NCBI GenBank assembly: GCA_016858145.1
Contig: JAEHOE010000077.1
Span: forward strand, 498,501 to 562,500
Reading direction: 5' to 3'
From: Edaphochlamys debaryana
Taxonomy: Eukaryota > Chlorophyta > Chlorophyceae > Chlamydomonadales
Length of the DNA: 64,000 nt
Part shown: positions 32,689 through 43,505 of the stretch, piece by piece
How positions within the stretch are numbered: the stretch's first letter is position 1
How the letters are laid out: the number at the start of each line of letters is the position of its first letter
Made by a program: the position numbers and the translations under genes
Notes under the pieces: model-generated
Seen by the model: the letters and a program-made list of their open reading frames with translations, nothing else
Database searches by the model: none
What the model was told of the DNA's origin: nothing

Positions 32689-35070
32689 TCACCCCCGCCC
32701 AAATAGCTTGGCCAGCTTGGCCCCCAGCACGATGACTAAGACCAGTACGACAATCAGGAAGAAGATGCACATGCCCAGGCGCCAGTTGGAGGAGGAGCGC
32801 AAGACCTGACAGGGGGGGAGGGGGGAAGGGGGGAAGGGGTTTAGGCAAAGACAGAGAGGGGTGAGGAAAGGGCCAGGGTTCCGCTGCTCTTCTGCCCACA
32901 TCCATTCTCGTTCAGGACCTCTTCCCTTCCCACCCGCGCCCCCCACAAACCCCTGTCCCTCCCTTGCCTCCCGCCCCGGCGTCCCGCTCAGCGTCGAACA
33001 CCCCTCCCCGACTGATCGCTTCCCCCCCCTTGCCCTTGCCTGCTTGATCCGCGCCGTTGCGGCCCTCAGCCGGCTGTGCGACACGTCCACCTCGTCCGTC
33101 AGGTCCCCCAGCAGGGCGGTCTGCAGGTCCACCTCCTCCCCTATGGCCAGGGCGATGTGCTGCGTCGTAGGGATGGGGGGAGGGAAGGCAAGAGGGGGAG
33201 GGGGTGAAGAGGGGGCAGGATCGGGAGGGGAACCGGCGGCCAGTTGCGTATGGGCTCCCCCTTTTGCCCCTACCCCCCGCCCTCCTTGCTTTACTCCCCC
33301 CCACCCCACCCCCTTGCCTCCACCCCCCCCCTTGCCTCCACCCCCCCCTTGCCTCAACCCCCCCTTGCCTCAACCCCCCCTTGCCTTGGTGGACTGCACC
33401 GTCTTCTCCATGTCCTCCAGCTGCCGGTCCTGGTTGGCCATCACCTGGAGTGGAGATAACGTTACTAAGATATCGGCATCTTCTGCCCCTGCCTTGTCCA
33501 TACCCTTCACCACCAAGGGAGGGATACGTCGCCAAGACATCGGCATCTTCTGCCCCTGTCTTGGCCCAGGTCACCCAGCAGCCCCCGGTTGTCACACGAA
33601 CACACACCTTGCCCCCCTCCGTCCCCCTCCCCCCCCCCACCTGCTGCTGCAGCCCCAGCAGCCCCCGGTTGTCCAGCCCCGCGGTGGCCTCGGTCTCGCG
33701 GGGGGGCAGGGGGCCGCCCAGGGAGGCACCCGCCATGAGGGCGTCCCTGGGGGGGGCGGGGTGCGCGGGCAGGGAGGGGGTGTTTGAATGGGGGAGGGGG
33801 AGGGAGGGGGAAGTGGGCGACCGAGGAGAGGTTTACCGGGACACGGGGGGGGGGGAGGAGGAAGCAACAGCGCAGCGGGGGACTCGCTTCTCTCCCCCTC
33901 TTCCCTGCGCAGGTGCTCCTCGACGGGCAGGTGCCCCTAAGCACACGCTGCGGCGGCCCTCCACCCCAGCACCCTCTCAACCCCCCCCTCCCCCCCCACC
34001 CCGCTCCCCCCACCCCCCACCCCACCTGTCCGCCTGCACCCCCGCCCGCTTAAGCGCCCCCTGCATGGCCTCGCGGCGGCTGCGGAGGTCGTACAGCACG
34101 TCCCGCCGGCGGTTGCGCTCGGCCTCGGACCTGGTTGGCGGTTGGTAGTTGGTGGTTGGTGGGGTTTAGTGCGGTTTTCATGGGGCGGTTATTGAAACCG
34201 CCTATGCCACCGGCCCTAGCCCGCACGCCGCCGCGGCGCTTAGAGCCGCCCCCGTCTCTCGCAGCACCCATGCACCGGGCGACTCTGCACTTGCACAGCC
34301 AGAGGGCCCTGACCCTGCCCCGACCCCACCCGCCGAAGCCCGCCCGAACCCCCCCCCCGCACGGTCCCCAGGCGGAGGCTGGCATCAAGAGCGTACGGCA
34401 TAACGCATGACATGACTCACGGCGCCCCAGCTTCCGGCGAGTCCAGCCATGGCCAGCGGGGCTGTGCATTGTGCCCCCCGCCCCACGAACCCCCACACGA
34501 GTGCTGCCCCGCAGGGCGTACCCCCAGTGCCCACGCAGCACACCCCGTTGCACCATGACTAACTGCATGACTCACAGCGCCTCAGCTTCCGGCGAGTCCA
34601 GCCACCTCAGCAGTCGGTCCAGGGACACGCCCAGAGTGCCCAGCTTCTTGCGGGCCGCGGCGGAGAGGCGCGAGGCCTCGGGCCCCCCGTGCGGGTGGCG
34701 CAGGTTTCGCTCCTGGATCATTTGGAGCGTGTCCTGAAAGGGGGACGAGGGGGGTTGAGGAGGGGTGGGGGGATGAGGGAGGGAGGGGGCCATTGGGGGA
34801 GGGGGTGCGTGGGAGGTTGGAGGGAGGGGGCGCAGTGGGCGAGGGGGCCGGGAGGGGGTCAGCACCCGCGTGGGCAGCCGCGACGTGACCACGCCCCGGC
34901 GCCTGACCGCACCTGGGCCATGGCCTTGCATTCGTCCAGCTCCTTTGTCCAGCCATCTATATCTAGTCGGAAGCCTGGGCGGCGGGAAGGACGGGGAGAA
35001 GCTCGTGGGCCTCGGGCATTTCCTCGCGGAGTTGTGCAGTCGCGCGCGAGCCCGGCCTACCTGACGGCAT
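32689..35070 (-). CDS. SYP5: Qc-SNARE of the SYP5 group (vacuolar/prevacuolar syntaxin)
   Basis: Membrane-fusion SNARE of the prevacuolar/vacuolar route. Eight exons on the minus strand: 35070-35061, 34974-34913, 34733-34576, 34130-34026, 33746-33641, 33444-33385, 33159-33040, 32805-32689; 245 aa. The first coding exon carries only ATG CCG TCA G. The order of segments matches plant SYP51/52: N-terminal helices (DGWTKELDECKAMAQ; LGVSLDRLLRWLDS), AERNRRRDVLYDLRSRREAM, LDNRGLLGLQQQVMANQDRQ, the SNARE motif (STKHIALAIGEEVDLQTALL, then DEVDVSHSRLRAATARIKQ) with the zero-layer Gln in DLQTALL, and one C-terminal anchor helix (WRLGMCIFFLIVVLVLVIVL). Introns after 33385 and 33040 begin with GCAAGG instead of GT; the reading frame and the family alignment require them. 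It is divergent from the Vps39/Vps3-like gene. Confidence 0.88.
33309..33390 (-). repeat. 17-bp tandem repeat containing the GCAAGG donor of SYP5 intron 6
   Basis: About four units of TTGCCTCCACCCCCCC (and A variants), each carrying the complement of GCAAGG, lie directly inside the intron next to the real GCAAGG donor at 33384. Confidence 0.75.
34421..34605 (-). repeat. duplicated exon-3 end plus donor in SYP5-like gene
   Basis: The last about 30 bases of exon 3 plus its GTGAGT donor (34568-34605) are copied 155 bp further into the intron (34413-34450), with a few substitutions. Confidence 0.75.
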
Positions 35071-35479
35071 TTCCTGTGTTTAAGGGCTCCTTGAACAGCT
35101 GTTCGCAGCTTGCTTCGCGAGCGCTCTACACAACACCCGAACCCCGGTTCTGCGCCTCGGCGTGTCAAGTATCCCGTGTGCTGTGCAGCGCAGGTGTACA
35201 AAGGTTCTGGACAGAAAGGCAGTTGCAGCTAGCAAAGTGGCACGCAGTGAGCGAGTGGGCCTCTCCGATGGCGCGTCTTCTCCAATGCTCTTCTCCATTC
35301 AGCACTGTTGCCAGCCTTGTCTAGTTAAACGTCCCAGATGAACTGAGCTAGTTACACGGCACCAGCAAACGCAAACAGCTTGCGGCCTCGCGACAGATGG
35401 CCGGGGCGCAACACGCGCACCCCGCAACCCCGGCCAGCAGCATGCGCTAGCGTCTAGGCCTGTCACACGCGGGGCAAGG
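35071..35479. promoter_or_regulatory. 409-bp divergent promoter region, SYP5-like / Vps39-like
   Basis: Start codons at 35070 (minus) and 35480 (plus) face away from each other, leaving only 409 bp for two 5' UTRs and promoters. No TATA motif is obvious. The role as a shared promoter is inferred from layout. Confidence 0.5.
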
Positions 35480-38400
35480 ATGCAGGAGGACGCCGGCCGC
35501 ACGGCGTTCACCTTCGCGCCCGTGCTTCGGCATCGCACCACCGACCCCGCCCGGCGCATCACCGCGGTCGCGCTCGACACCGCTGCGGGGCGCCTGTTCC
35601 TGGGCCTCGCTAGCGGCCATGTGGAGGAGCACCAGCTGATCGTCAAGGAGGCGCACGTGCAGGCAGCAGCGGGGTGGCATGGCACCTCGCCGGCCATCTC
35701 GGCGCCAGCGGCATCCTGCCGACTCCTGGCGGAGCGTCGCGTCTCGCGCCACGCCATCTCTGCCCTCGCGCCTCTCCCCACCGCCGCACGACTCGCGATC
35801 ATGTGCGAGGGCGGCGCTGTCGTGCTAGCGGCGTACGACACCTGGGCGCTGTCGCCGCTGCCGGGGGTCCGCTCCGCCACCGCCGTCGCCGCCGACCCCG
35901 GCCCCGCCTTCGCCTCCGCCGCTGCCGCTGCAGCCGCCGCCGCCACCACCCCACCCGGCACGCCCCTCGCCTCCAAGCCCCCTGCCGCAAAGCCCCCCGC
36001 CGCTGCCTCCGCCTCCGCCACCGCTGTGCCGGGGCTGGCCCCGCGGCCCGTCCGTCTGGCGGTGTCAGTTAAGGGCGTCGCGGCGGCCACCCAACTGCTG
36101 GTGTACTCCGTAACCCCGTCCGTGGGTTTCGCTGCCAACTTCGCGGCCTCCCAGCCCCCCGCCTCCCTCCTGGCTCAGGTGGCCCTCCCCGAGCCCGTCA
36201 CCGAGCTGACGTGGCTGGCTGGCGGGCTGCTCGCCGTACACCCCTCGTCGTACGCGCTCGTACAGCCTGGCGGGCGGTACACTCGCATCGCGGAGCACGG
36301 CTGTACGAGGCCGCGCATCGCCGCCGCGCCCGTGCTGCCCCCCGCCTCCTCCCCCTCCACCCCCACCACCCCCGGCGCCACACCCTCGGCCTCAGCCCCC
36401 ACCCCCCCAGCCCCCTCCTCCAACCCACATGCGCCGGGTGCGCTCCTCTTTGCGGATCGCCTCCTGCTCCTAACAGATGCATCCGGTACGGCAGCCGCCG
36501 GATGCGAGCCGCTGGCCCTGCCGGGCCCGCCACTGGCGCTGGCGGTTAGCGGCCCATGCCTGATTGCCGTACTGGACTCATCCGGATCATCCGGGCCCGA
36601 GCTCGGGCCGGGATCCAGTCCGGCCGGACTCGGACCCGGGTCTGGATCCGGCCACCCGGGCTCGGGCCTGGGCCGCGGCATTAGTAACGCCGGCACTGGT
36701 GCTGACGCGGACGCCGACGCGGATGCTGACGTGGAGGGCCTGCTGGTGGTTGACCGGGCCTCCGGGCGGCCGTTGCAGCGCATTCCCTGGGCCCACGACG
36801 ACCCCTGGGTGGCTTCCGCCGGGCGGCTGCCGCTGGGGGAGGACGCGGCGGGCGGGGGCTGCGTGGCGCTGGCGGCCGCCGGGGGGGTGGCGCTGTTGTC
36901 GCCCGTACAGCCGGATGTGCAGGTGTGTGGGTGTGGGGGGGGGATGACTAAGAGGGGCGCAGTGGGGATGAGGCGTACGGGTGTGAGAGCGTAGGGGTGA
37001 GGCCACCAGATGGATAGGCAGGCCCCCGGCAGGCCCAGGAAAGGCCGCGGAGGAGCGTTCATCCAGCGCCTTTCTGACCGATGGGGATGAGACATGGAAA
37101 GCTCTCGGCAGGGTGGGGGAGGGAGACTGAGGGCGAAGCGACTCGTAAACCGGATGTTGCTACCGTGGCGGTGTGGCGGGTGGGGTGGGAGGGTAGCCGG
37201 GCCCGGCAGGCTGCAGCACGCCTGCACCCAGCGCCATGGGCCGCCACACCACGCCCGCGTGCCGAAACCCACACATGTGCCGACCCTTCACACCCTCAAC
37301 ACACGAGCAGACGTTTCCCAACACACGAGCAGACCTACGTGCCTACGTGTCCGACCAGCTGGGGTGTGTGGGCGTAGCGGTGAAGCCACCCCATACCCGC
37401 TTCCCACCCCCCACCCCCCCAGGCCCATGAGCTGCTCAAGCGCCGCCGCTGAACCCCACGTGCCCACGTGCCTGCGTGTCAAAACACACACCCCTCCCGC
37501 TTCCCACCCCCCACCCCCCCAGGCCCATGAGCTGCTCAAGCGCCGCCGCTGAACCCCACGTGCCCACGTGCCTGCGTGTCAAAACACACACCCCTCCCGC
37601 CCCCCCCCTCCCCCACCCCCCCAGGCCCATGAGCTGCTCAAGCGCCGCCGCTGAACCCCACGTGCCCACGTGCCTGCGTGTCAAAACACACACCCCTCCC
37701 GCCCCCCCCTCCCCCACCCCCCCAGGCCCATGAGCTGCTCAAGCGCCGCCGCTGAACCCCACGTGCCCACGTGCCTGCGTGTCAAAACACACACCCCTCC
37801 CGCCTCCCCCTCCCCCTCCCCCCAGGCCCATGAGCTGCTCAAGCGCCGCCGCTTCGCCGCCGCCCTCCCGCTCATCCGCCGCTGCCGGGCCGAGGGCGGG
37901 GGGGCGGGGGCGGCCTGGGCGGACACCGCCCTGGCGCAGGCGGGGCTGCTGCTGCTGCAGGTGGGGGGCTGGAGAGGGGGTAGAGAGCGGGGGGGCAAGC
38001 CCCGGGTGTTGTTTTCGTTGGTGCGGAATGCTTCTTACAGGCGTTGCGGCCCTAGAGCTTCCCACGAGGGTGTCCGTTGAGGTTCCGTTGAGGTTCCGTT
38101 GAGGTTCCGTTGAGGTTCCGTTGAGGTTCCGTTGAGACCTAGTCCGCAACCTGACCCCCACCCGCCCCTCCCCCCCAGGAGCTCCGCTTCCCCGAGGGCC
38201 TGGCGGCGCTGGAGGAGGCGGGCCCCGCCGCCTTCCAGCCCTGCCAGCTGTGCCCCCTGCTGCCGGGACCCATGGGTCGCTGGCTGCAGGGGGTGCCGCG
38301 GCGGGGGTACTGGGGGCTGGGGGGGCAGGGGCTGGCGAGTGAGTGGGGGCGGAGGGGTGGTGGTGGGGGGTTTGGGGGTGTTTTGGCACGGGGCGGATGC

Positions 38401-41400
38401 CCCGGCGGAGGTATCCGGGAGAAGGCGCTCGTGGGGTGAAGGGGGCATTAGGGCGGGAGTGGAGGTCATCGCCACGCCCAACCACCGCCCCCAACTGTCA
38501 ACTACCAACTGTCAACTGCCAAACTCCTCCGCAGGCCTTGACCGGCTGATTGCGGATCACCTGGAGCTGAGGGCCGCCACGCAGGCCCGCACGGGCCCGG
38601 GCCCGGCCGGGGCCCCGGCGGGCCCCACCGCGGAGGCCCTGGCAGCGGAGGCGGTGGCGGCGCTGGCGGACTACCTGCTGCGGGTGGGTGGAGGGGTGGC
38701 CAGGGGGCGGTGGGGTAATCGCGCGTGTGTATGGGCGTGTGTTGACGTGCAGGCGGCGCCGGAGGCGGGAGCGGAGTGGTAGGAGCGTGGTTGTAGGCCG
38801 CGCCGTCCGTTCCTCGCTTCGTGCGCTACCATCTTCCGTGTGCCCCCTTGCCCTTGTGTCCCCCGATCCCCCAACACAGTCCCGCCTCAAACCCGGTATC
38901 CTGCTATCCGAGGCGGTTGACGCCCTAACCTCCCACCCACCGCCCTGACACGAACACACGAACCCTTCCCCCCTTTCCCCTCCACCCCCCAGTCCCGCCT
39001 CAAACCCGGCATCCTGCTACCCGAGGCAGTCGACGCCCTCACAGCCCACCTGCTGTTGAGAGGGGGCCCCGGGGCGGTAGGGCGGCTGGAGGCCTTCCTG
39101 GGGCAAGAAGCGCCGCCCGGATCTGGATCTGGATCCGCATCGGGATCTGGATCTGGGCCGGACGGGGAGGGGGAGGGCGAGCCGGCGGAGGCGGCGGGTC
39201 GGGGCGAGGCGGACGGGTGGCAGGTGGTGGGAGCGGGCAGGGGCCCCACGTCAGCCCCAGCCACCGCCGCCGGGGGCGCGGGGGCTGGGGTGGGGCCGGG
39301 GAGCGCTCTGTCCTCGCCGCGTGCCGTAGCCGTGGCGGCGGCCTCGGGGGGCCCGGGGGCGGCGGGGGGTGCCGCGCGGGTTTCGGCACGTGACCCGGAG
39401 CTTGTGGCGGCCCTGCAGGGGGCCAGCAGGTGGGGCACAGGGCAGAGGGAGGGGGCGCATAGGGGGGGGGGGAGAAAAGGGCGGAGGAGGGGGTCCAGCG
39501 CGGGTCGCGCTGCTCGGGTGGAACCCCATAACTTCCACCAGCACCCAGCAGGGCTCCCCTCCTGCATGCCAGCCAGGCCATCCCCTGGGTAGCCAGGTGG
39601 TTGATCAGGGGCGGGCGCCGCTTCCCCTTACCCCGTTTTTCCCCTTGCTCTCGCCCTTCACCCCTCACCCCCTCGTCGAGCGGTTTACCCTCATCCCTTC
39701 ATCCCGACCCCAGGTGGCACGCGCTGGCGCTGCTCCGCTCCGCGCGGGGGCGGTGCAGACCGACGCGTGTCAATACACACATGCACCCTTCCATCCCCCT
39801 CCGTCCCCCCCACCCCCCGACCCCCAGGTGGCACGCGCTGGCGCTGCTCCGCTCCGCGCGGGGGGCGGTGCCGGCGGCCCTGGAGCTGTGGCAGCGCCTG
39901 GCGCTGGGGGAGGCGCAGGTGGGGGGAGACGGACGGGAGGGGGGAGCAAGGGGAGTGGGGGGGGGGGTTGACGGGGGACGGGGCCATGCCATGCAGCACG
40001 TCGCTGCTCGCGGCCCCCTCACCCTTGAGGCCTGTCGAAGGGAACGCAAGTTGCCCAACCTTTGTCGCCCCTGCGTCCATCAAGCACACGCCTTATTGCT
40101 ACCCACCCACGCCCACCCCTCACGCAGGAGGGCCCCGCAGCCACAGGGGCCGTCGCCGAGGCCGCATCCAGCGGCAGCAGCGGCGGCGGCGGGCAGGGGC
40201 CGGCGTGGGCGGCAGCGACGGTGGCGGTGGCGGCGGCGGCTTCCGCGCGGCTGATGGCGGCGGAGGGGCGGGTGCCGCCGCTGCTGTGCCTGTCCAAGCT
40301 CCCGTGGATGCTGGCGGCGGCGCCGCAATGGGTGGGGGGGTTGGACAAGAAATGTTGGGAATTAGGTTTATCAAGTGGCGGTGCACCGGGGTGTGTTCTG
40401 CACCACCCATCCCGCCCGCTTACCGGTAGTCCTGGTTTGTTCCTCGGTCGAAGTGTCAGACGAGGAGTCGGGCCCCCCTCACCCCCATACCATCTGGGCT
40501 ATCCAGCCTCTAACTCGTCAAAGATCCCCCCTCACCCCCTAAAACCGCCCTCACACACACACACACACCCAGGCCCTCCACGTGCTCCGCTCCCGGCCGC
40601 TCCCCGTGGTCGAGTGCCTGGCCCTCCTGCGCGGCCGTACGGACGGCGTACGGTGGCAGTACCTGCACCACCTCGTGTACGGCATGGGCGGTACGGCAGC
40701 AGCGTCCGCCGTGCAGCAGGCGGCCGCCGCCGCCACCGGCGCCGCGGCGGGCTCCGGAGCGGCGGCGGCGGCCGACGGCGGCGACGGCGGTGCAGCGGCG
40801 GCGGAGGCTCTGACGGCGTCGCTGCACACGGAGCTGGCGCTCGAGCTCGTGGAGGTGGCGGCGGCGGCGGCAGCGGAGGCGGCGGCAGAGGTGACGGAGG
40901 CGGATGCAGGGGCTGAAGGTGATGCCGCCGCCGGCGCGTCCACCACCACACAGTCCGCTACTGCCGCCCCGGCCTCCGCCTCCGCCATCGCTCCCGCCGA
41001 GGCGCCATGGCTGGCGACGCTGGGTCTGATCACGGACGCCGCCGCCGCCAGGGTCCTGTCGCTGGCGGCTCGTGGCGCCAGGGCCGCCGCCGCTGGCGGC
41101 GGAGGTGGCGGCAGCGGCAGCGGCAGCCTGGCGTTGCTGAAGGTGCTGACGCCGCGGGGCGAGGCCGCCGGCGGCGGCGTCGGAGGCGGAGGCGGGCCGA
41201 CGTCGCTGGCGGGCCTCAGGGCTGTGCTGCAGCACCACATGTACGACTCCAAGCTGTACGACGCGGGCGTCGTACTGCAGGTCCGTACGATCCCATCCTC
41301 ATCCTGCCATCTGCATGCTGTACACTGCCGTACACTTTCCCGACTCCGACCCTTCCCCTACATCGCACCGGATTCCCCACCCCCCCAGGCCCTGGCGGCC

Positions 41401-43505
41401 GCCCCCGCCGCCGCCCGTCGGGCCCTGCTCCGCGAGTCTGTCATGCTGCACGCGCGCGCGGGCGACGCCGCCGCCGCTCTGGCGGCGCTGGTGGGCCCGC
41501 CGGGGCCCGGGCTGGGCCTGGGTGACGTGGAGGGGGGCATCGCCTTCTGCCGGCGGCGCTGCGGACCCGAGGGCTGGCGGGCGCTGCTGGAGCTCCTGCT
41601 GAGGTGGGGTGTTGGAGCGGTGCCGGGCGGGTGGGGAGAGCAGATGGGGACTGGACATTGTCCGGCCGCGTATGGCGCCGCTTAGGTGCGCACGTGCGGG
41701 GGCGGGCGGAGGCACGAGGAGCCGCATGGAGACCGGGGCGTGGTCCGGCCCCTGTCCGGCCTCCTCTGCTGCACGTGCAAGCCAGGAGGCTTTTGGGCGA
41801 GGCAGTGGGTAGAGGGGCGACGCGCGTGCCATTTACAGCTGTCAATCCGCCTTGCAACCCCCCCGTCTTCTGGTGCCTGTCCGATCCCCGTCCGACCTGT
41901 GTCCGATCCCCGTCCGAGCTGTGTCCGGCCCCTGTCCGCGCAGGCCGGGCGAGGGCCGGGAGCCGGACTTCCGTTCCGCGTGCCGAGTGCTGGCGGCTGA
42001 GGGGGCGGAGCTGGCGCCGCTGCAGGTGGGGGGGGGTGACGAGGTGCGGAGTGGGGCGTGTGCATGGGGTGGGCGGGGCAGTGACGTGGCTAACGGTTGC
42101 GCTTGGGATCAGGGTCTGAGAGGGTGAGGGTGAAGCTTGGGCGTGTCTTGGTGGGGTGCTGCCACTGACCAATCCTCGTGATGCAGCCCGCTTGCGGACT
42201 CCTCTCCTTGACCACGACCGTCCCTCTCCTCAATCCCCCCCCCTTCCCTCATCCCCCCCCCCTTCCCTCCATCGGGCATCGGGCTCGCTGGCCGCCGCCA
42301 TACCTTCTGGGCTATCCAACCTCTAACTCGTCAAAGATCTCCCCCCAATCCCCCCTTCCCTCATCCCCCCCGCCTTCCCTCCCCCCCCTGTCAGGTCCTG
42401 GAGGCCCTGGGGGACTCCATGCCCCTGGCCCAGGCCCATGCCACTCTGGCGGCGCTGGTGGGGTCGGTGCAGCACCGCAAGCGGCAGGGGCAGGTGGGGG
42501 TTAAGGGTGAGGCGCGGGCGGGAGGCGGTGGAATCGAGTTGAGGGAATGAGTGCAGTTAGGGGAGGCCTACTCAGCATAGCGGCCCATTGAATGTGCTGG
42601 GCGCTGGTGGAGATGGGAGGCGCACCGGCTGACTCATGCTCACATCCCCGCCGCGCCCCGCCTGCCGTACTTGCCGCACTGTCGTACAGGTGCTGCGGGC
42701 ACTGCACCGCGCACAGAACCTGGCTCTGCGGGCAGAGCTGGCGGCGCTACAGGTGCGTGGAGGTTGTTTAGGGTGCGTGGGATGGGTGCATAGCAAGGGT
42801 GGACGGGTAGCACGGAAAGCCCGGAACCAACGGCGGCTGGCAGCGCTGGGCGCGTAGGAAGCTCGACGGCGTGGCAGGCGTAGCGTGTTCAGGGCTGCTC
42901 GTGTAAAGGCCGAGGAAAGCGTAGGCGCGTAGGGAGGCGTAGCGTGTGTGAGAGGGCACGGGCGTGTGTTGGGGCCCAGCGCTCCGTGATGAGCCCCATG
43001 CTACTGCCGGCACGCGTGCCAAAACACACACGCTTCCCCACCGGCTCCCCCCCGCTTCCCCCTTCGCGCAGGCCCAGCGCTCCCTGGTGGGCGAGGAGAC
43101 GCTGTGCCGCGGCTGCCAGCGGCCTCTGTCCACCCGCGTGGTGTCCCGCCTGCCCTCGGGGGTGCTGCTGTGTGGCAGGTGGGGGCGGGGTTTTAGGGTT
43201 TAGGGTTTTGTGTTTCGGCACGCACTCGCAGCTAGCGTTAGGGATGCTGCTGTGCGGCAGGTGGGAGAGTGGATGACGTTCCCGTGGGGGGCGGGGGGCG
43301 GCGGGGCTCTCGGGGCGTGTGTGTGTGCGTGTCCCGCGGGTGGGAGAGGTGCTGCCGCCGCTGCCTCTGCCCTGCACGCAACCGTGACCGTGTATCCTGC
43401 TGACCTGACCCCCTGCGCCGCCACTCCTCCCCACTCCCCCCCCGCAGGTGCGTCTCTGCCAGTGCAGAGGCGGGGCGGCAGGGGCCCGGGCCGGGGCCAG
43501 GGTAG
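35480..43505 (+). CDS. Vps39/Vps3 (Vam6/TGFBRAP1)-type HOPS/CORVET tethering subunit
   Basis: Class C tethering-complex subunit acting with Rab GTPases at endosome/vacuole fusion (family knowledge). Fourteen exons, phases matching: 35480-36922, 37826-37960, 38179-38338, 38535-38683, 38993-39429, 39828-39918, 40128-40331, 40573-41280, 41389-41603, 41944-42025, 42395-42493, 42690-42752, 43072-43178, 43448-43505; 1316 aa. The first 481 residues form a CNH-like beta-propeller (GRLFLGLASGHVEEHQLIVK near residues 40-60) interrupted by Ala/Pro/Ser inserts. The rest is an alpha-solenoid: AHELLKRRRFAAALPLIR, WHALALLRSARGAVPAALEL, ALHVLRSRPLPVVECLALLR. The C-terminus has the family's zinc-binding segment, ETLCRGCQRPL...VLLCGRC (from about residue 1272). 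Vps39 and Vps3/TGFBRAP1 cannot be separated by eye. Ala/Gly expansions make it longer than the usual 850-1000 aa. Intron 1 contains a 100-bp array of its own acceptor. Confidence 0.83.
37423..37853 (+). repeat. 100-bp tandem array of acceptor plus exon start (4 intronic copies + real exon)
   Basis: The real exon 2 of the Vps39-like gene starts at 37826. Copies of polypyrimidine tract + CAG + the first 28 exon bases start at 37423, 37523, 37625 and 37726. Each intronic copy runs into TGA directly after nine codons, so using any of them would truncate the protein. Confidence 0.93.
38073..38136. repeat. 11-bp tandem repeat (TTCCGTTGAGG), about six copies
   Basis: A perfect short tandem array in intron 2 of the Vps39-like gene. 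Confidence 0.95.
38870..39050 (+). repeat. duplicated acceptor/exon start, Vps39-like exon 5
   Basis: A diverged copy of the first about 60 exon bases with its CACAG acceptor starts at 38880; the real exon starts at 38993. The upstream copy stays open for 22 codons and then meets TGA. Confidence 0.85.
39704..39870 (+). repeat. duplicated acceptor/exon start, Vps39-like exon 6 (in-frame alternative)
   Basis: Exon starts at 39714 and 39828 share CCCCAG plus about 43 exon bases. The 114-bp spacing is a multiple of three and contains no stop, so using the upstream acceptor would insert 38 residues. Confidence 0.85.
40487..40533 (+). repeat. copy 1 of a 47-bp element shared by two introns of the Vps39-like gene
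   Basis: CTGGGCTATCCAGCCTCTAA and flanking bases match 42299-42345 with about four differences. Confidence 0.8.
42299..42345 (+). repeat. copy 2 of the shared 47-bp intron element
   Basis: Same orientation as 40487-40533, about 1.8 kb away in another intron of the same gene; the sequence around the matching core differs. Confidence 0.8.
43160..43272 (+). repeat. duplicated exon end/donor, Vps39-like exon 13
   Basis: The exon end GTGCTGCTGTGTGGCAG with GTGGGG donor (43179) recurs as ATGCTGCTGTGCGGCAG with GTGGGA (43261). Only the first keeps the frame. Confidence 0.7.
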
